From Clostridiales bacterium PH28_bin88 (lineage in GTDB: Bacteria > Bacillota > PH28-bin88), in the NCBI GenBank assembly GCA_000987045.1, contig LAKY01000050.1, forward strand, positions 124,001-188,000: a stretch of DNA of 64,000 nucleotides, read 5' to 3'. Shown here one piece after another: positions 26,180 through 34,607 of the stretch. The stretch's first letter is position 1. Each line of letters opens with the position of its first letter. The position numbers and the translations under genes were made by a program. The notes below the pieces were generated by a model. The model made no database searches. It was not told where the DNA came from and saw only the letters and a program-made list of their open reading frames with translations.

Positions 26180-27166
26180 ATGCCGGATTACCTTAGCGTG
26201 ATCGGGTTTGTTGCCGGCCTGGTCCTACTGGTACGGGGGGCAGATTTATTTACCGATGCAGTGGTGGATACGGCCAAGAAATTCCGCCTTTCCACCTTGC
26301 TGCTGGGCCTGCTGGTGGCTGGCGCCGAGCCGGAGGAACTGCTGGCCTCCGCTATCGCGGCCGGCAAGGGGATGAGCGGGATTGCGGTGGGAAATGCTCT
26401 GGGCACCAACATCGCCGTGATCGGGCTTGCCCTGGCGTTGGGAGCGGCAATCATGCCTGTCGTGGCGGACAAGCCTTCCCAACGGCACGGCCTGATTGTC
26501 CTGGTGTTCTCCCTCCCCCCTGTGGTCTTCCTGCTTAACGGTAGCGTTACCCGGTGGGAAGGCGTTCTGTTGGCGCTGTTGTTCCTGGTCTATGTATGGT
26601 ATGTAGTCCAGCGGGAAAAGATCGAAATCCAACTGGAGGAAGTAACCACCACTCAACTGCTGGCGGGGAAGGCCGGGGGAGAAGAGGAAGAAGACGAGGA
26701 TGACGATGACGATACCCGTCCGGCCTGGAAGGTCGTTGGAGTGGTGGTCCTGGGCATGGCGCTGATGGCGGCAGGCGGCGAACTGCTGGTAGGTGGGGCG
26801 GGCAGCATCATGCGGTGGCTGCACCTGTCGGAGACGGTGGTGGGCCTGACTTTTGTCTCCATTGCCACCAGCGCCGAAATGATTGTCCTGTCCATCGTGC
26901 CCATCTCCAAGGGTTACTCGGAAATTACGATAGGCGGCATCATCGGCAGTTACGCCTACAACGTGATGCTCACCCTGGGGGTTGCGGCCGCAATCCGTCC
27001 CCTGGCCGTTTCCATGGACTTACTTTCAATCGATCTCCCTGTCATGCTGGGGTTTTACGCTCTGCTTTTAATATTCACATATCAAGGCCGGTTGACCAGG
27101 ACTCACGGGGTGGTATTGTTGGCCTCGTACCTGGTCTACCTGATCTATAACTTTACTCTCAGGTAA
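26180..27166 (+). CDS. Ca2+/Na+ (cation) antiporter, CaCA family
   Basis: 328 residues from ATG with GGGAGAGG upstream. Two sets of hydrophobic helices flank a cytoplasmic loop with a run of about 13 acidic residues (near 171-183). The first alpha-repeat reads GLLVAGAEPEELLAS (near 43-57) and the second GLTFVSIATSAEMIV (near 222-236), both variants of the GxxxxSxPE signature that binds calcium in the YrbG/NCX group. It exchanges divalent cations for Na+ or H+ at the membrane. The unusual acidic loop might sense the ion. It stands alone between terminator and decayed genes. Confidence 0.85.
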   Translation: MPDYLSVIGFVAGLVLLVRGADLFTDAVVDTAKKFRLSTLLLGLLVAGAEPEELLASAIAAGKGMSGIAVGNALGTNIAVIGLALALGAAIMPVVADKPSQRHGLIVLVFSLPPVVFLLNGSVTRWEGVLLALLFLVYVWYVVQREKIEIQLEEVTTTQLLAGKAGGEEEEDEDDDDDTRPAWKVVGVVVLGMALMAAGGELLVGGAGSIMRWLHLSETVVGLTFVSIATSAEMIVLSIVPISKGYSEITIGGIIGSYAYNVMLTLGVAAAIRPLAVSMDLLSIDLPVMLGFYALLLIFTYQGRLTRTHGVVLLASYLVYLIYNFTLR

Positions 27167-27179
27167 GCGGGTAGCAACC

Positions 27180-27322
27180 CGGTGGATAGGGAGCATGGAC
27201 CAAGGCATAGACATGGTCTTTTGCTTCGGGTGGCCCAATTACCACCAGCAGGTCGCCTGAATGAATCTTCGTAAGGGCGGGTGGCGAGTAGGTAGTTTCC
27301 CCTTCTCTTTCAACTGCCAGAA
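27180..27322 (-). pseudogene. Remnant of a BusR-like regulator (RCK_C end)
   Basis: The minus strand reads LAVEREGETTYSPPALTKIH and SGDLLVVIGPPEAKDHVYAL, a near copy of the last 45 residues of the regulator at 3570-4190. It is fused directly to the phosphatase remnant that follows upstream, so the genes between were deleted in this copy. Confidence 0.8.
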
Positions 27323-27537
27323 GCGGGGGCAAAGCGGATTTCCGCCCCCACATCCGCTACCAAGATGTCGGGGAGCAGCAATCCTTCCATATCGATTAAT
27401 TGCCGGGCCGAGGTGTGGTGTTGCCCCGTCAGGTACACCAGCACCACCTCTTCCGCGCCTTTCAGCAATCCAATTATTCAAGATGCTCAGGGCGCCGGCA
27501 TCTCCTACCAGGGTCCCGTCCAGGTCCGTGGCTAGGA
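27323..27537 (-). pseudogene. Remnant of the sucrose-phosphate phosphatase
   Basis: About 215 bases match the N-terminal coding part of the HAD gene at 6130-6345, down to GTCCCGTCCAGGTC(C/G)GTGGCTAGGACGAGGC. It carries small deletions and frame changes. The join to the glycosyltransferase remnant deletes about 100 bases relative to the intact locus. Confidence 0.8.
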
Positions 27538-27544
27538 CGAGGCA

Positions 27545-28140
27545 GTGGGGGCCGAGGCGTTGTTGGACAAGGTGCGGCGGAAGTCCTCGTCACCCAACAC
27601 TTGCCTGATTCCTTCTGCCAGCCGCTCCGGTTGCCTGGGTTCCACCGTCAGGCCTGTCAGGCCGTGTTCCACGGTGTAAGATAACCCTCCCACCCTCGAG
27701 GCCACCACCGGGCAGCCGCAGGCCATGGCTTCTATGGCTACCAAGCCGAAGGACTCGTAAAAGGAAGGTATCACACACACATCAGCGGCCGAGTAGTAGA
27801 CCGGCAGTTCCTGTTGGGCGACGGGACCCAGGAAACGCGCACCCTTTCGTTAATACCTAGATTTTGACATAAGGATCGCAAGTGGTCCTCATAGGGCCGG
27901 GGTTTGATGCCCGCCACGGCGGGGGTCCCTCCGGCGACCCAACGCCGCTTCCATTCCCGGCAGCATTTGTCATCCGGGCAAAGGCGTGGAGCAGGGTCGC
28001 CGGCCCTTTGGTTTTTTCCAGCCTTCCAACATAAAGAATGACCTTTTGCTCCTTTATTCCCAGCCTGGACCGGTCCAAGGCCCTGTCCCGCGGTCTAAAA
28101 AGGGAAGGGTCCACACCGCACGGGATGAGGCGAATTCCAA
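27545..28140 (-). pseudogene. Remnant of the sucrose-phosphate-synthase-like gene
   Basis: The C-terminal half of the glycosyltransferase can be followed: an intact stretch holds IPSFYESFGLVAIEAMACG, and another RLIPCGVDPSLFRPRDRA. Frameshifts (for example near 27838) break it, and the N-terminal half with the acceptor site is gone. Its promoter and operator (7664-7701 in the intact copy) are also deleted here. Confidence 0.85.
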
Positions 28141-28278
28141 ATGGCAACCAAAGGAATCCGGAGAAATCGGGCGAAATCTACTCATGTTTCCAACTAACAT
28201 CTGATTTTGGCCTGCTATAGAAAGACATCAAAAAGTCCTAATCAGTATATTCAGGCGCAGTAAACCGGATTACCCTTG

Positions 28279-28332
28279 TTAACAAAAAATTAATACCAAG
28301 CTAACAGGGCCTTAACGTGGTTATCCTACAAT
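28279..28332 (+). promoter_or_regulatory. PhoP-box promoter of phoB copy 2
   Basis: Repeats start at 28279 (TTAACA), 28290 (TTAATA), 28301 (CTAACA) and 28312 (TTAACG), 11 bp apart. The -10 TACAAT is at 28327, 15 bp after the last. The -10 is one base weaker than in copy 1. The surrounding 150 bases are recognisably the same as 7730-7890. Confidence 0.8.
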
Positions 28333-28429
28333 TGATGTGAAAACACTAAACCTCCCCATGATCGCGTCTTCGGCTCAAAGATATCGGCTTGTTCTGGTGT
28401 TTTAACATTGAAGAGGAGGTACCATAGTC

Positions 28430-29137
28430 ATGGGTAAGATCCTGGTGGTGGATGACGAGGAGTCCATCGTGGAACTGGTCAAGTTTAATCTGGAGAAGGA
28501 AGGGCATCATGTGCTGGCGGCTTCTGACGGTAACGCGGCTCTCGAGTTGGCGGAATCGGAAAACCCGGATGTCATCGTCCTGGATGTAATGCTGCCGGGG
28601 CGAGATGGGTTCGAGGTCTGCCGCCTGTTGCACTCTCGCGAGGCCACCGCCGGTATTCCCGTGATCATGCTGACTGCCAAGGGTGAGGAGTTCGACAAGG
28701 TGCTGGGCCTGGAGTTGGGTGCGGACGACTACGTCACCAAGCCCTTCAGCCCAAGGGAACTGGCCGCCCGGGTGAAGGCGTGTATCCGGCGGCGAGCCGC
28801 TGTCACCCAACCTGTCGCCAGGGACACTGCCGGCGAAATGAGGGCCGGAGAGCTGGTCATGCGGCCGGAACATTACCAGGTGTTCCTCCATGGGCAGCCG
28901 GTGGAACTGGCCCCCAAAGAGTTTGAACTGCTGCGGATCTTGATGCAAAACCCCGGTAAGGTACTGAAGAGAGATCACCTCCTGGACCAGGTTTGGGGTT
29001 ACGACTACGCGGCGGATACCAGGACGGTAGACGTACATATCCGGTATTTGCGACAAAAGATCGAAACCGACCCCGGTAACCCCAGGTACATCGAGACCGT
29101 CCGCGGCGTAGGCTACCGGTTCAAGGAGATGGACTAG
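28430..29137 (+). CDS. phoB: PhoB/PhoP-type response regulator, copy 2
   Basis: 235 residues from ATG with GAGGAGGT upstream. Same domains as copy 1: receiver with DDE, phospho-aspartate in VLDVMLPG and TKPFSP lysine, then the winged helix ending GVGYRFKEMD. Of the 22 differences from copy 1, nine cluster in the linker at about 122-136. The DNA-reading helix DTRTVDVHIRYLRQK is identical, so both should bind the same boxes. Here the stop is followed at once by the TTG of a histidine kinase gene. Confidence 0.93.
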   Translation: MGKILVVDDEESIVELVKFNLEKEGHHVLAASDGNAALELAESENPDVIVLDVMLPGRDGFEVCRLLHSREATAGIPVIMLTAKGEEFDKVLGLELGADDYVTKPFSPRELAARVKACIRRRAAVTQPVARDTAGEMRAGELVMRPEHYQVFLHGQPVELAPKEFELLRILMQNPGKVLKRDHLLDQVWGYDYAADTRTVDVHIRYLRQKIETDPGNPRYIETVRGVGYRFKEMD

Positions 29138-30055
29138 TTGAAGCTCAGGTGGCGGCTCCCCTTGGGCCATGCGGTCCTTTTGTCCCTCGTCACTATTGGG
29201 ATATATGTTGTCCTGCGAGAGGCTTTGGCGATTACTCTGCGCCAGACCCCCACGGCTCCTCAGACCTTCATCGTGCATATGGCTCCTATCCTGGACATGG
29301 AACGGGTGGTCGGGGCGGTGCTGGTGCTGCGGGACGTGACGGAACTGCGCCGCCTGGAGCAGATGCGTACGGAGTTTGTGGCCAACGTATCCCATGAACT
29401 GCGCACCCCCTTGACGTCCATCAAGGGGTTTGCGGAAACCCTGCTGGAAGGAGCTTTGGATGACAAGGAAATTACCCGGCGTTTCTTGGGGATTATTAAC
29501 CTGGAGACCAACCGCCTGCAGCGGCTGATTGACGACCTGCTGTCCCTGGCCCGCCTGGAAGGCAAGCGAGTGGAGCCCCTGGCGTCGGGGGCTTCCGTTT
29601 CGGTCGTAGGAAAGAAGGTAATGACCCTGCTGGCGCCCCTGGCGGAGGAGCGGGGAGTGGAGTTGCACGCGCACATGCCGGAAAGACTCCCCCGGGCCAG
29701 GATCAGTGAGGACCTACTGGGGCAGGTGTTGATCAACCTGGTGGAGAACGGGATCAAATATACCCCGAAAGGGGGAAGAGTGGAGATGCGGGCACAGGAA
29801 CACGAAGGCCTGGTGCAGGTAGCTGTGGCGGATACCGGCATCGGGATACCCGCCGAAAGCATTTCCCGGGTTTTTGAGCGTTTTTACCGCGTAGAAAAAG
29901 CCCGTTCCCGCCACATGGGCGGCACCGGCCTGGGGCTGGCCATCGTCAAGCACATCGTGGAGGCCCACGGCGGTACGGTGGGAGCGGAGAGCCGGGTGGG
30001 CCGGGGCAGCACCTTTACCTTCACCCTCCCCAGCGAACCCGCCGGAGAGACGTAA
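29138..30055 (+). CDS. phoR: PhoR-like histidine kinase lacking its sensor region
   Basis: 305 residues; the TTG start touches the phoB stop. A first membrane segment (about 8-27) is followed at once by the tail of a PAS domain (APILDMERVVGAVLVLRDVT, about 48-67). The second membrane helix, extracytoplasmic part, HAMP and most of PAS are gone compared with PhoR proteins of nearly 600 residues. The catalytic core is whole: H-box VSHELRTPLTSIKG (H86), N-box LVENGIKYTP, G1 DTGIGIP, F-box FERFYR, G2 GGTGLGLAIVKHIV. It may signal through PhoU/Pst contacts, be constitutive, or be inactive. Confidence 0.85.
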   Translation: MKLRWRLPLGHAVLLSLVTIGIYVVLREALAITLRQTPTAPQTFIVHMAPILDMERVVGAVLVLRDVTELRRLEQMRTEFVANVSHELRTPLTSIKGFAETLLEGALDDKEITRRFLGIINLETNRLQRLIDDLLSLARLEGKRVEPLASGASVSVVGKKVMTLLAPLAEERGVELHAHMPERLPRARISEDLLGQVLINLVENGIKYTPKGGRVEMRAQEHEGLVQVAVADTGIGIPAESISRVFERFYRVEKARSRHMGGTGLGLAIVKHIVEAHGGTVGAESRVGRGSTFTFTLPSEPAGET

Positions 30056-30126
30056 TATGGTGATTATTGAAGAGGCTGGAGCTAGGTAGTATAATATCCT
30101 TATCGATAACAAACAAGTAAAGCTGG

Positions 30127-30345
30127 GTGAAGGGCTTGGGTGAGGTTACTATCAGCAGCAAGTACCAGGTGGTTCTTCCTAAAGAGATACGCTCCCGGCT
30201 TAACCTAAAAGCTGGCCAAAAGCTGCAAGTAATGGTCAAAGGGAATACTATCACCATGGTTCCCTTGTACCCTGCGCATAAAATGCGGGGGATGTTCAAG
30301 GGGATGGATACCGGCGGATTCAGGGAAGAGGAAGAACGCGTATGA
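30127..30345 (+). CDS. AbrB/MazE-type antitoxin
   Basis: 72 residues from GTG; a TTG three codons on is also possible. The swapped-hairpin DNA-binding domain is clear: VTISSKYQVVLPKEIRSRLN near 7-26 followed by LKAGQKLQVMV. The C-terminal tail, rich in glycine and glutamate, would bind the toxin. It overlaps the PIN toxin gene by 4 bases. Since the toxin is truncated, it may now be an orphan. Confidence 0.8.
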   Translation: MKGLGEVTISSKYQVVLPKEIRSRLNLKAGQKLQVMVKGNTITMVPLYPAHKMRGMFKGMDTGGFREEEERV

Positions 30346-30638
30346 TCCTGGTGGACTCGTGCGGGTGGCTGGAATTCCTGGCCGATGGCCCACTTGCCCA
30401 GGCTTACGAGCGGTATTTCGAAAGGTTAGGGGAGTTGGTAACGCCTACTATCGTACTCTACGAGGTCTACAAGAAAATCAAGCGAGAACGGGGGGAAGAA
30501 GACGCGCTGCTGGTGGCGGCTCAGATGCACCGTACCCGGCTTGTGCAACTTACCCCAAGTATCGCCCTGTACGCCGCTGATCTGAGCCTGAAACATTTCC
30601 GCCCTCCCGGGAACGAGTCCCGGGTTTTTTATATTTAA
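30342..30638 (+). pseudogene. VapC-type PIN toxin, C-terminus lost
   Basis: 98 residues where about 130 are usual. The first PIN acidic residue is in MILVDSCGWLEF (D5) and the second in VLYEVYKK (E41). The homology runs to YAADLSLKH, then breaks off just before the segment with the third and fourth acidic residues (ADAIIYATA...DxDF). The frame instead runs into a hairpin with a T-run. Without those acids the ribonuclease should be dead. Confidence 0.75.
30606..30630 (+). terminator. Intrinsic terminator inside the end of the truncated toxin frame
   Basis: CCCGGGA (30606-30612) pairs with TCCCGGG (30618-30624), then TTTTTT. Its position within the reading frame marks where the toxin gene was cut. 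Confidence 0.8.
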
Positions 30639-30760
30639 TCCGCTTGAGACGTGTGCTAAATTTTTTTATGCAGAAGGTATTTCCTGGCGGGGACAGAATC
30701 ATCTGGTAGGAAATTACGCCAGTATTTTCTGGACCAAACGCGACTAATAGGGGGTTGTAT

Positions 30761-31516
30761 ATGGTACAGGCAGATTGGATGTCTATTCCAGACCTGATGG
30801 CGTGCAAGCGCCTTTTATGCATCCAGCCCCACCCTGACGATAACGAGATCGGCGCCGGCGGGACCATTGCCCGGTTGGTCAAACTGGGGTGTACTGTTAC
30901 TTTCCTGACTGTTACCGACGGTGGTATTGGCAGTCGTGACCCACTGGTACCACCTGACGCCCTCGCGGCGATTAGACGCGCGGAAATCCGGGAAGCGGCG
31001 CGTATACTGGGTGTTGCCGGGACACTGGAGTTCGGCTACCCCGACGCGGCCTTCCTGCCCGAAAAGGAATTATGCCAGAAGATTGTGGGAGTAATCCGGG
31101 ATATCAAACCGGACTTCGTGATGACCGTGGACCCCTGGCTGCCCTACGAGACCCACCCGGACCACCGGGCGGTGGGAATGGCGGCGGCGGCAGCGTGCTT
31201 CATGACTGTTTTCCCCCACTTCCCTTCCTGGGGTGGCGTTTTACCGGCGCCGGCGTGGGAGGTTCAGGGGATCGCCTTATATCACACGGCTTACCCCAAC
31301 ACCTTTATCAACGTGGATGAGGCGTGGGATATCAAGCTGGCGGCCATCCGGGCCAGCGCCAGCCAGTGCGACAGGTCGTGGTGGGAAGACTTTGAAGGGT
31401 ACCTGGACCGGAAATCGAGAAGCCTGGCCGAAGGGAAGGGGTATGCCCGCGTGGAGGCCTTCAAGGTGTTGAAACGGTCACACCTGCATATCAATGTGGA
31501 TGCCATCAACATGTAA
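30761..31516 (+). CDS. PIG-L/LmbE-family deacetylase
   Basis: About 251 residues from ATG 30761, with AGGGGG 6 bases upstream; a TTG two codons earlier is less well placed. The zinc motif is QPHPDDNE near 24-31, and the second zinc histidine is in THPDHRAVG near 130-138, with DPW just before. These enzymes remove acetyl groups from N-acetylglucosaminyl compounds. A glycoside-type symporter follows 160 bases later, suggesting a shared role in amino-sugar use. A promoter or terminator between them is not evident. Confidence 0.85.
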   Translation: MVQADWMSIPDLMACKRLLCIQPHPDDNEIGAGGTIARLVKLGCTVTFLTVTDGGIGSRDPLVPPDALAAIRRAEIREAARILGVAGTLEFGYPDAAFLPEKELCQKIVGVIRDIKPDFVMTVDPWLPYETHPDHRAVGMAAAAACFMTVFPHFPSWGGVLPAPAWEVQGIALYHTAYPNTFINVDEAWDIKLAAIRASASQCDRSWWEDFEGYLDRKSRSLAEGKGYARVEAFKVLKRSHLHINVDAINM

Positions 31517-31677
31517 TGGGCGGCCAGCGGCGCGGTAAAAGCCCCAGGCTATTTTCAGGGTAAATGCCCCATGGCCGGTATTTGGCCTTCTACGGCGCAT
31601 GAAAATGGGGAAGGGAACCCGAGCGCAAGCCGCCAATCTGTCTTAGGTAACTTAAAGATTCCGGGGGAGGTGTTGGT

Positions 31678-33054
31678 TTGATAGGTAAAAACGGGTTGAT
31701 CTACAGCGCCGGTTCCGCTTCTGCCGCCCTGGCCAACGCGGCTTTCTCCACCTACGTGATGTTTTACTACGTGGATGTGCTGAAAATGCCTGCCGCGTTG
31801 ATCGGCATCGGCATGATGTTTTACGGGCTTTGGAACGCCGTGAATGATCCTCTCCTGGGCCAGATATCCGACGGTACCAGGAGCAGGTGGGGGCGCAGGG
31901 TTCCTTACATCCTCTTTGGGTCCGTACCCCTGGCCCTGGCCTTTATCCTGGTGTGGACTCCTCCCCTGAAATGGGTGGGGGGTAACCAGGCCTACCTGTT
32001 TACCTACTTCATGATTGCCATCCTGCTGTTCGATACGCTGTACACACTGGTGATCCTTAACTGGACCGCTCTTTTCCCGGAAATGTTCAGGTCCCAGGAA
32101 GAACGCACCAAAGTATCGGCCCAGCGGGAGATATTCGGCATCCTGGGGAATGTCCTGGGCATCGCCTTACCTCCGGTGATGTACGCGGCGGTAGGGTGGC
32201 CGGCCATGGGTGCTGTGTTCAGTCTTGTAATCTTGATTTTTCTTGGTGTCAGCCTGTTGGGTTCCCGGGAAGATCCGGTCGTCGGCCGGGGAAAAGGGCT
32301 GGGGATGGTTGCCTCCCTCAAGGCTACCTTTACCAACTACTCGTTTCTGATGTATGTGCTAGCCAGCCTGTTTATTCAGTTCACCTTCGTCATGCTGCAG
32401 GCCGGCCTTCCTTTCTATACAAAGTACGCGCTGGGTATCAGTTCACAGGAGACTACCTACATGTTCGGCATGGCATTTCTGGTGGCTCTAGTGCTGGTAA
32501 GACCGTGGAGTATGGCAGCCAATAAAATAGGTTCCCGCAACGCCATGATGCTGAGCGGCATGCTCTACGGCCTGGCGCTGATCCCCCTGTGGTTCGCCCG
32601 CGACTTCTTGGGGGGGATTATCAGTACCGGCCTGCTGGGCATCGGCCTGGCCGGGTTGCTGGTGTTAATAAACGTGCTCCTGTCCGATGTGATCGACGAG
32701 GATGAGTTGAGGACGGGTGCCCGGAGAGAAGGGATGTATTTCGGGGTCAACGGTTTCTGCATCCGGCTGGGCATCTCCATGCAGGCGGTCATCACCGGGC
32801 AGGTCCTGGCCCGGACGGGCTACGACGCCCACTTGGCGGTCCAGCCGCCAGGCGCGGTCATGGGTATCAAGTCCCTGGTAACTGTGGTACCGATGCTCTC
32901 CCTCCTCCTGGCCCTGTTCTTCCTGTACAAGTACCCGCTGCATGGAGAGAGGTTAACAAAGGTAAGGGAAAATATGCGGTCTGTAACAGAGGTAAGACGT
33001 AAAAATATCGAAGAGGAATGCCGTCGCCTAGCCCGAGGCGCAAGGGGTCGGTAG
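31678..33054 (+). CDS. GPH-family sugar:cation symporter (MFS)
   Basis: 458 residues from TTG with GGGGGAGG upstream. Twelve hydrophobic segments are seen. The signature NAVNDPLLGQISDGTRSRWGRR near 52-72 is that of glycoside-pentoside-hexuronide:cation symporters (MelB/GusB/XylP group), which take up glycosides with Na+ or H+. In the second half, DVIDEDELRTGARREGMYFGVNGF near 334-357 is also typical. Substrate not predictable; the deacetylase upstream hints at acetylated sugars. Confidence 0.88.
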   Translation: MIGKNGLIYSAGSASAALANAAFSTYVMFYYVDVLKMPAALIGIGMMFYGLWNAVNDPLLGQISDGTRSRWGRRVPYILFGSVPLALAFILVWTPPLKWVGGNQAYLFTYFMIAILLFDTLYTLVILNWTALFPEMFRSQEERTKVSAQREIFGILGNVLGIALPPVMYAAVGWPAMGAVFSLVILIFLGVSLLGSREDPVVGRGKGLGMVASLKATFTNYSFLMYVLASLFIQFTFVMLQAGLPFYTKYALGISSQETTYMFGMAFLVALVLVRPWSMAANKIGSRNAMMLSGMLYGLALIPLWFARDFLGGIISTGLLGIGLAGLLVLINVLLSDVIDEDELRTGARREGMYFGVNGFCIRLGISMQAVITGQVLARTGYDAHLAVQPPGAVMGIKSLVTVVPMLSLLLALFFLYKYPLHGERLTKVRENMRSVTEVRRKNIEEECRRLARGARGR

Positions 33055-33097
33055 TCTTCTAGGCATTGTTGAACATCTAAAAAAATTTGCATATCTC

Positions 33098-33126
33098 TTG
33101 ATACGTATTATTTATACGTATATAAT
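33098..33126 (+). promoter_or_regulatory. hicAB promoter with operator in the spacer
   Basis: TTGATA (33098-33103) and TATAAT (33121-33126) are 17 bases apart. The spacer contains the inverted repeat TACGTAT (33102-33108) and ATACGTA (33114-33120). A repressor there would block RNA polymerase; HicB-type antitoxins repress their own operons from such sites. Confidence 0.75.
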
Positions 33127-33144
33127 TGTATTGAAAGGAGGGTA

Positions 33145-33341
33145 ATGCAGTTGAGAAGTTGCTCGTCAAGGGAAATACTAAAAATCTTGATTGACGACGG
33201 GTGGTACATAAAAGGCCAACGAGGTTCGCATATACAACTGCTACACCCTACCAAAAAAGGAAAGGTCACAGTCCCCACCCGAAGAAGGATTTAGACATGA
33301 AGGTAGTCAAAAGCATACTCAATCAAGCAGGGCTTGAATAA
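33145..33341 (+). pseudogene. hicA: hicA toxin gene with a one-base deletion
   Basis: ATG (or the TTG two codons on) lies behind AAAGGAGGG. The frame reads SREILKILIDDGWYIKGQRG, then SHIQLLHPTKKGKVTVPT, the HicA double-stranded-RNA-like fold with its catalytic histidine in GSH. After VPT the frame meets TAG at 33292. One extra C in the run near 33278-33280 would restore VPTPKKDLDMKVVKSILNQA to the TAA at 33341. The toxin is therefore frameshifted in the sequence as given. Confidence 0.8.
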
Positions 33342-33368
33342 AGCCCCGCTAAAGGAGGATTGGCAAAA

Positions 33369-33809
33369 ATGGATAAACGCAAGGAAAAATTCATTTTTCC
33401 GGCTGTGTTCGACCCGTGCGAGGAAGGCGGCTACTGCATTACCTTCCCGAACCTGCCTGGGTGTATTACCCAGGGCGGCGACATTGATGACGCGCTTTAT
33501 ATGGCCAAGGATGCTTTAGAGCTTCACCTTTGGGGCATGGAGGATGACGGCGATCCTATTCCCGAGCCGACGCCCCCAGAAACAATTCAGGCTCCTAAAG
33601 GCGGGTTTGTAACCTTGATCCAAGCCTGGATGCCTCCGGTCCGCGACGAAATGGCGAATAAAGCCATTAAAAAAACCTTAACTATCCCTAAGTGGTTAAA
33701 TGACCTGGCCGAGCAAGAGAGAATAAACTTTTCTCACGAATTGCAAATTGCCTTAAAAAACCGTTTAGGCATAATAGATCGCCCTCGTAATGTCACGAAG
33801 CAGCCATAG
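33369..33809 (+). CDS. hicB: HicB-type antitoxin
   Basis: 146 residues from ATG, with AAAGGAGG about 10 bases upstream. The N-terminal HicB domain (FIFPAVFDPCEEGGYCITFPNLPGCITQGG near 6-35) is a partly degraded RNase H fold. The C-terminal part (KKTLTIPKWLNDLAEQERINFSHELQIAL near 95-123) is a ribbon-helix-helix-type DNA-binding domain. It is intact while its toxin partner is frameshifted, a common outcome since antitoxin alone is harmless. Confidence 0.85.
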   Translation: MDKRKEKFIFPAVFDPCEEGGYCITFPNLPGCITQGGDIDDALYMAKDALELHLWGMEDDGDPIPEPTPPETIQAPKGGFVTLIQAWMPPVRDEMANKAIKKTLTIPKWLNDLAEQERINFSHELQIALKNRLGIIDRPRNVTKQP

Positions 33810-34090
33810 ATGGCTGCAGAGGAATTTAAACAGTACGAATGGGAGCAAGAAGCCAAACCACAAAGAACCCAATTTGATCCTGCGTCGATTGAACTAACCA
33901 AGATATTTCCTTGGATTAGGTAAGAAAAAGGCCCACCGCTTCAAAATCGCGGCAATGCGCCCAGAGCAATGTCCGTTGTGGTGAGCCACCGAACCTGGGA
34001 AGCCGGACTCCGTGATCTCGTGAAACTTTTTTCTTTTTTCCACGTAGAATCAGGGTGAATAGACAGGATTGTAGTTTAAGGAGAGATTGT
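33810..34090. other. Gap with a 37-codon frame and a structured segment
   Basis: A frame at 33810-33923 (+) reads MAAEEFKQYEWEQEAKPQRT and ends FPWIR; its ATG overlaps the hicB stop but it lacks a clear ribosome site. Between 33924 and 34036 the sequence is GC-rich with a GTGG-TGAG-CCAC hairpin and a closing T-rich run. It looks structured, yet I cannot match it to a known RNA. Confidence 0.3.
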
Positions 34091-34573
34091 ATGAAAACCG
34101 CTATTGTCTTCTCATCTACTCACGGGACAACAGAAAAGGCATCTCAATTACTTGGAGAGCATATCAAAGGGGATGTAGAAATCATAGACTTAAGGAAGTG
34201 TCCAAACCCCAGTCTAGAAGAATATAATTCTGTAATACTGGGAAGTTCAATTCATGCTGGTTCCGGCCAATCAAGAGTTAATCAATTCATTAAAAAACAC
34301 CAAAGCGTTTTAATTACCAAGCAGATCGGTCTTTTCCTTTGTTGCATGTATGAGGGAGATCAAGCTGTCAAGCAATTTGAAACGGCTTACCCTGAAGAAT
34401 TAAGAGAAATATCTGTCGCCAATGGATTGTTTGGCGGAGAGTTTATCTTTTCTAAAATGAATTTCTTGGAACGGCAAATAGTAAAAAAGGTAAGTGGTAT
34501 AACTAATGATGTTTCTAAGCTTGATGTTAACGAAATCAAGAAGTTCGCCGACAAGTTTAATGCAAATACCTAG
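34091..34573 (+). CDS. Flavodoxin-domain protein, HemG-like
   Basis: 160 residues from ATG with AAGGAGAGA upstream. The FMN-binding loop is VFSSTHGTTEKAS near 5-17, and ILGSSIHAGSGQSRVNQFI near 52-70 resembles the second FMN site of menaquinone-dependent protoporphyrinogen oxidases (HemG). Related single-domain flavodoxins serve other redox roles, so haem synthesis is only a possibility. Its codons are clearly more AT-rich than those around it, suggesting separate acquisition. Confidence 0.78.
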   Translation: MKTAIVFSSTHGTTEKASQLLGEHIKGDVEIIDLRKCPNPSLEEYNSVILGSSIHAGSGQSRVNQFIKKHQSVLITKQIGLFLCCMYEGDQAVKQFETAYPEELREISVANGLFGGEFIFSKMNFLERQIVKKVSGITNDVSKLDVNEIKKFADKFNANT

Positions 34574-34607
34574 TTCAGGGCGAAGTCTAAGACTATTATG
34601 TATAGCT

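Noticed and set aside
28346..29674. Open frame of 442 codons on the minus strand opposite phoB copy 2 and phoR
   Set aside because: It is antisense to two genes with complete motifs, has glutamine/histidine-rich composition typical of a shadow frame, and a similar one occurs opposite phoB copy 1.
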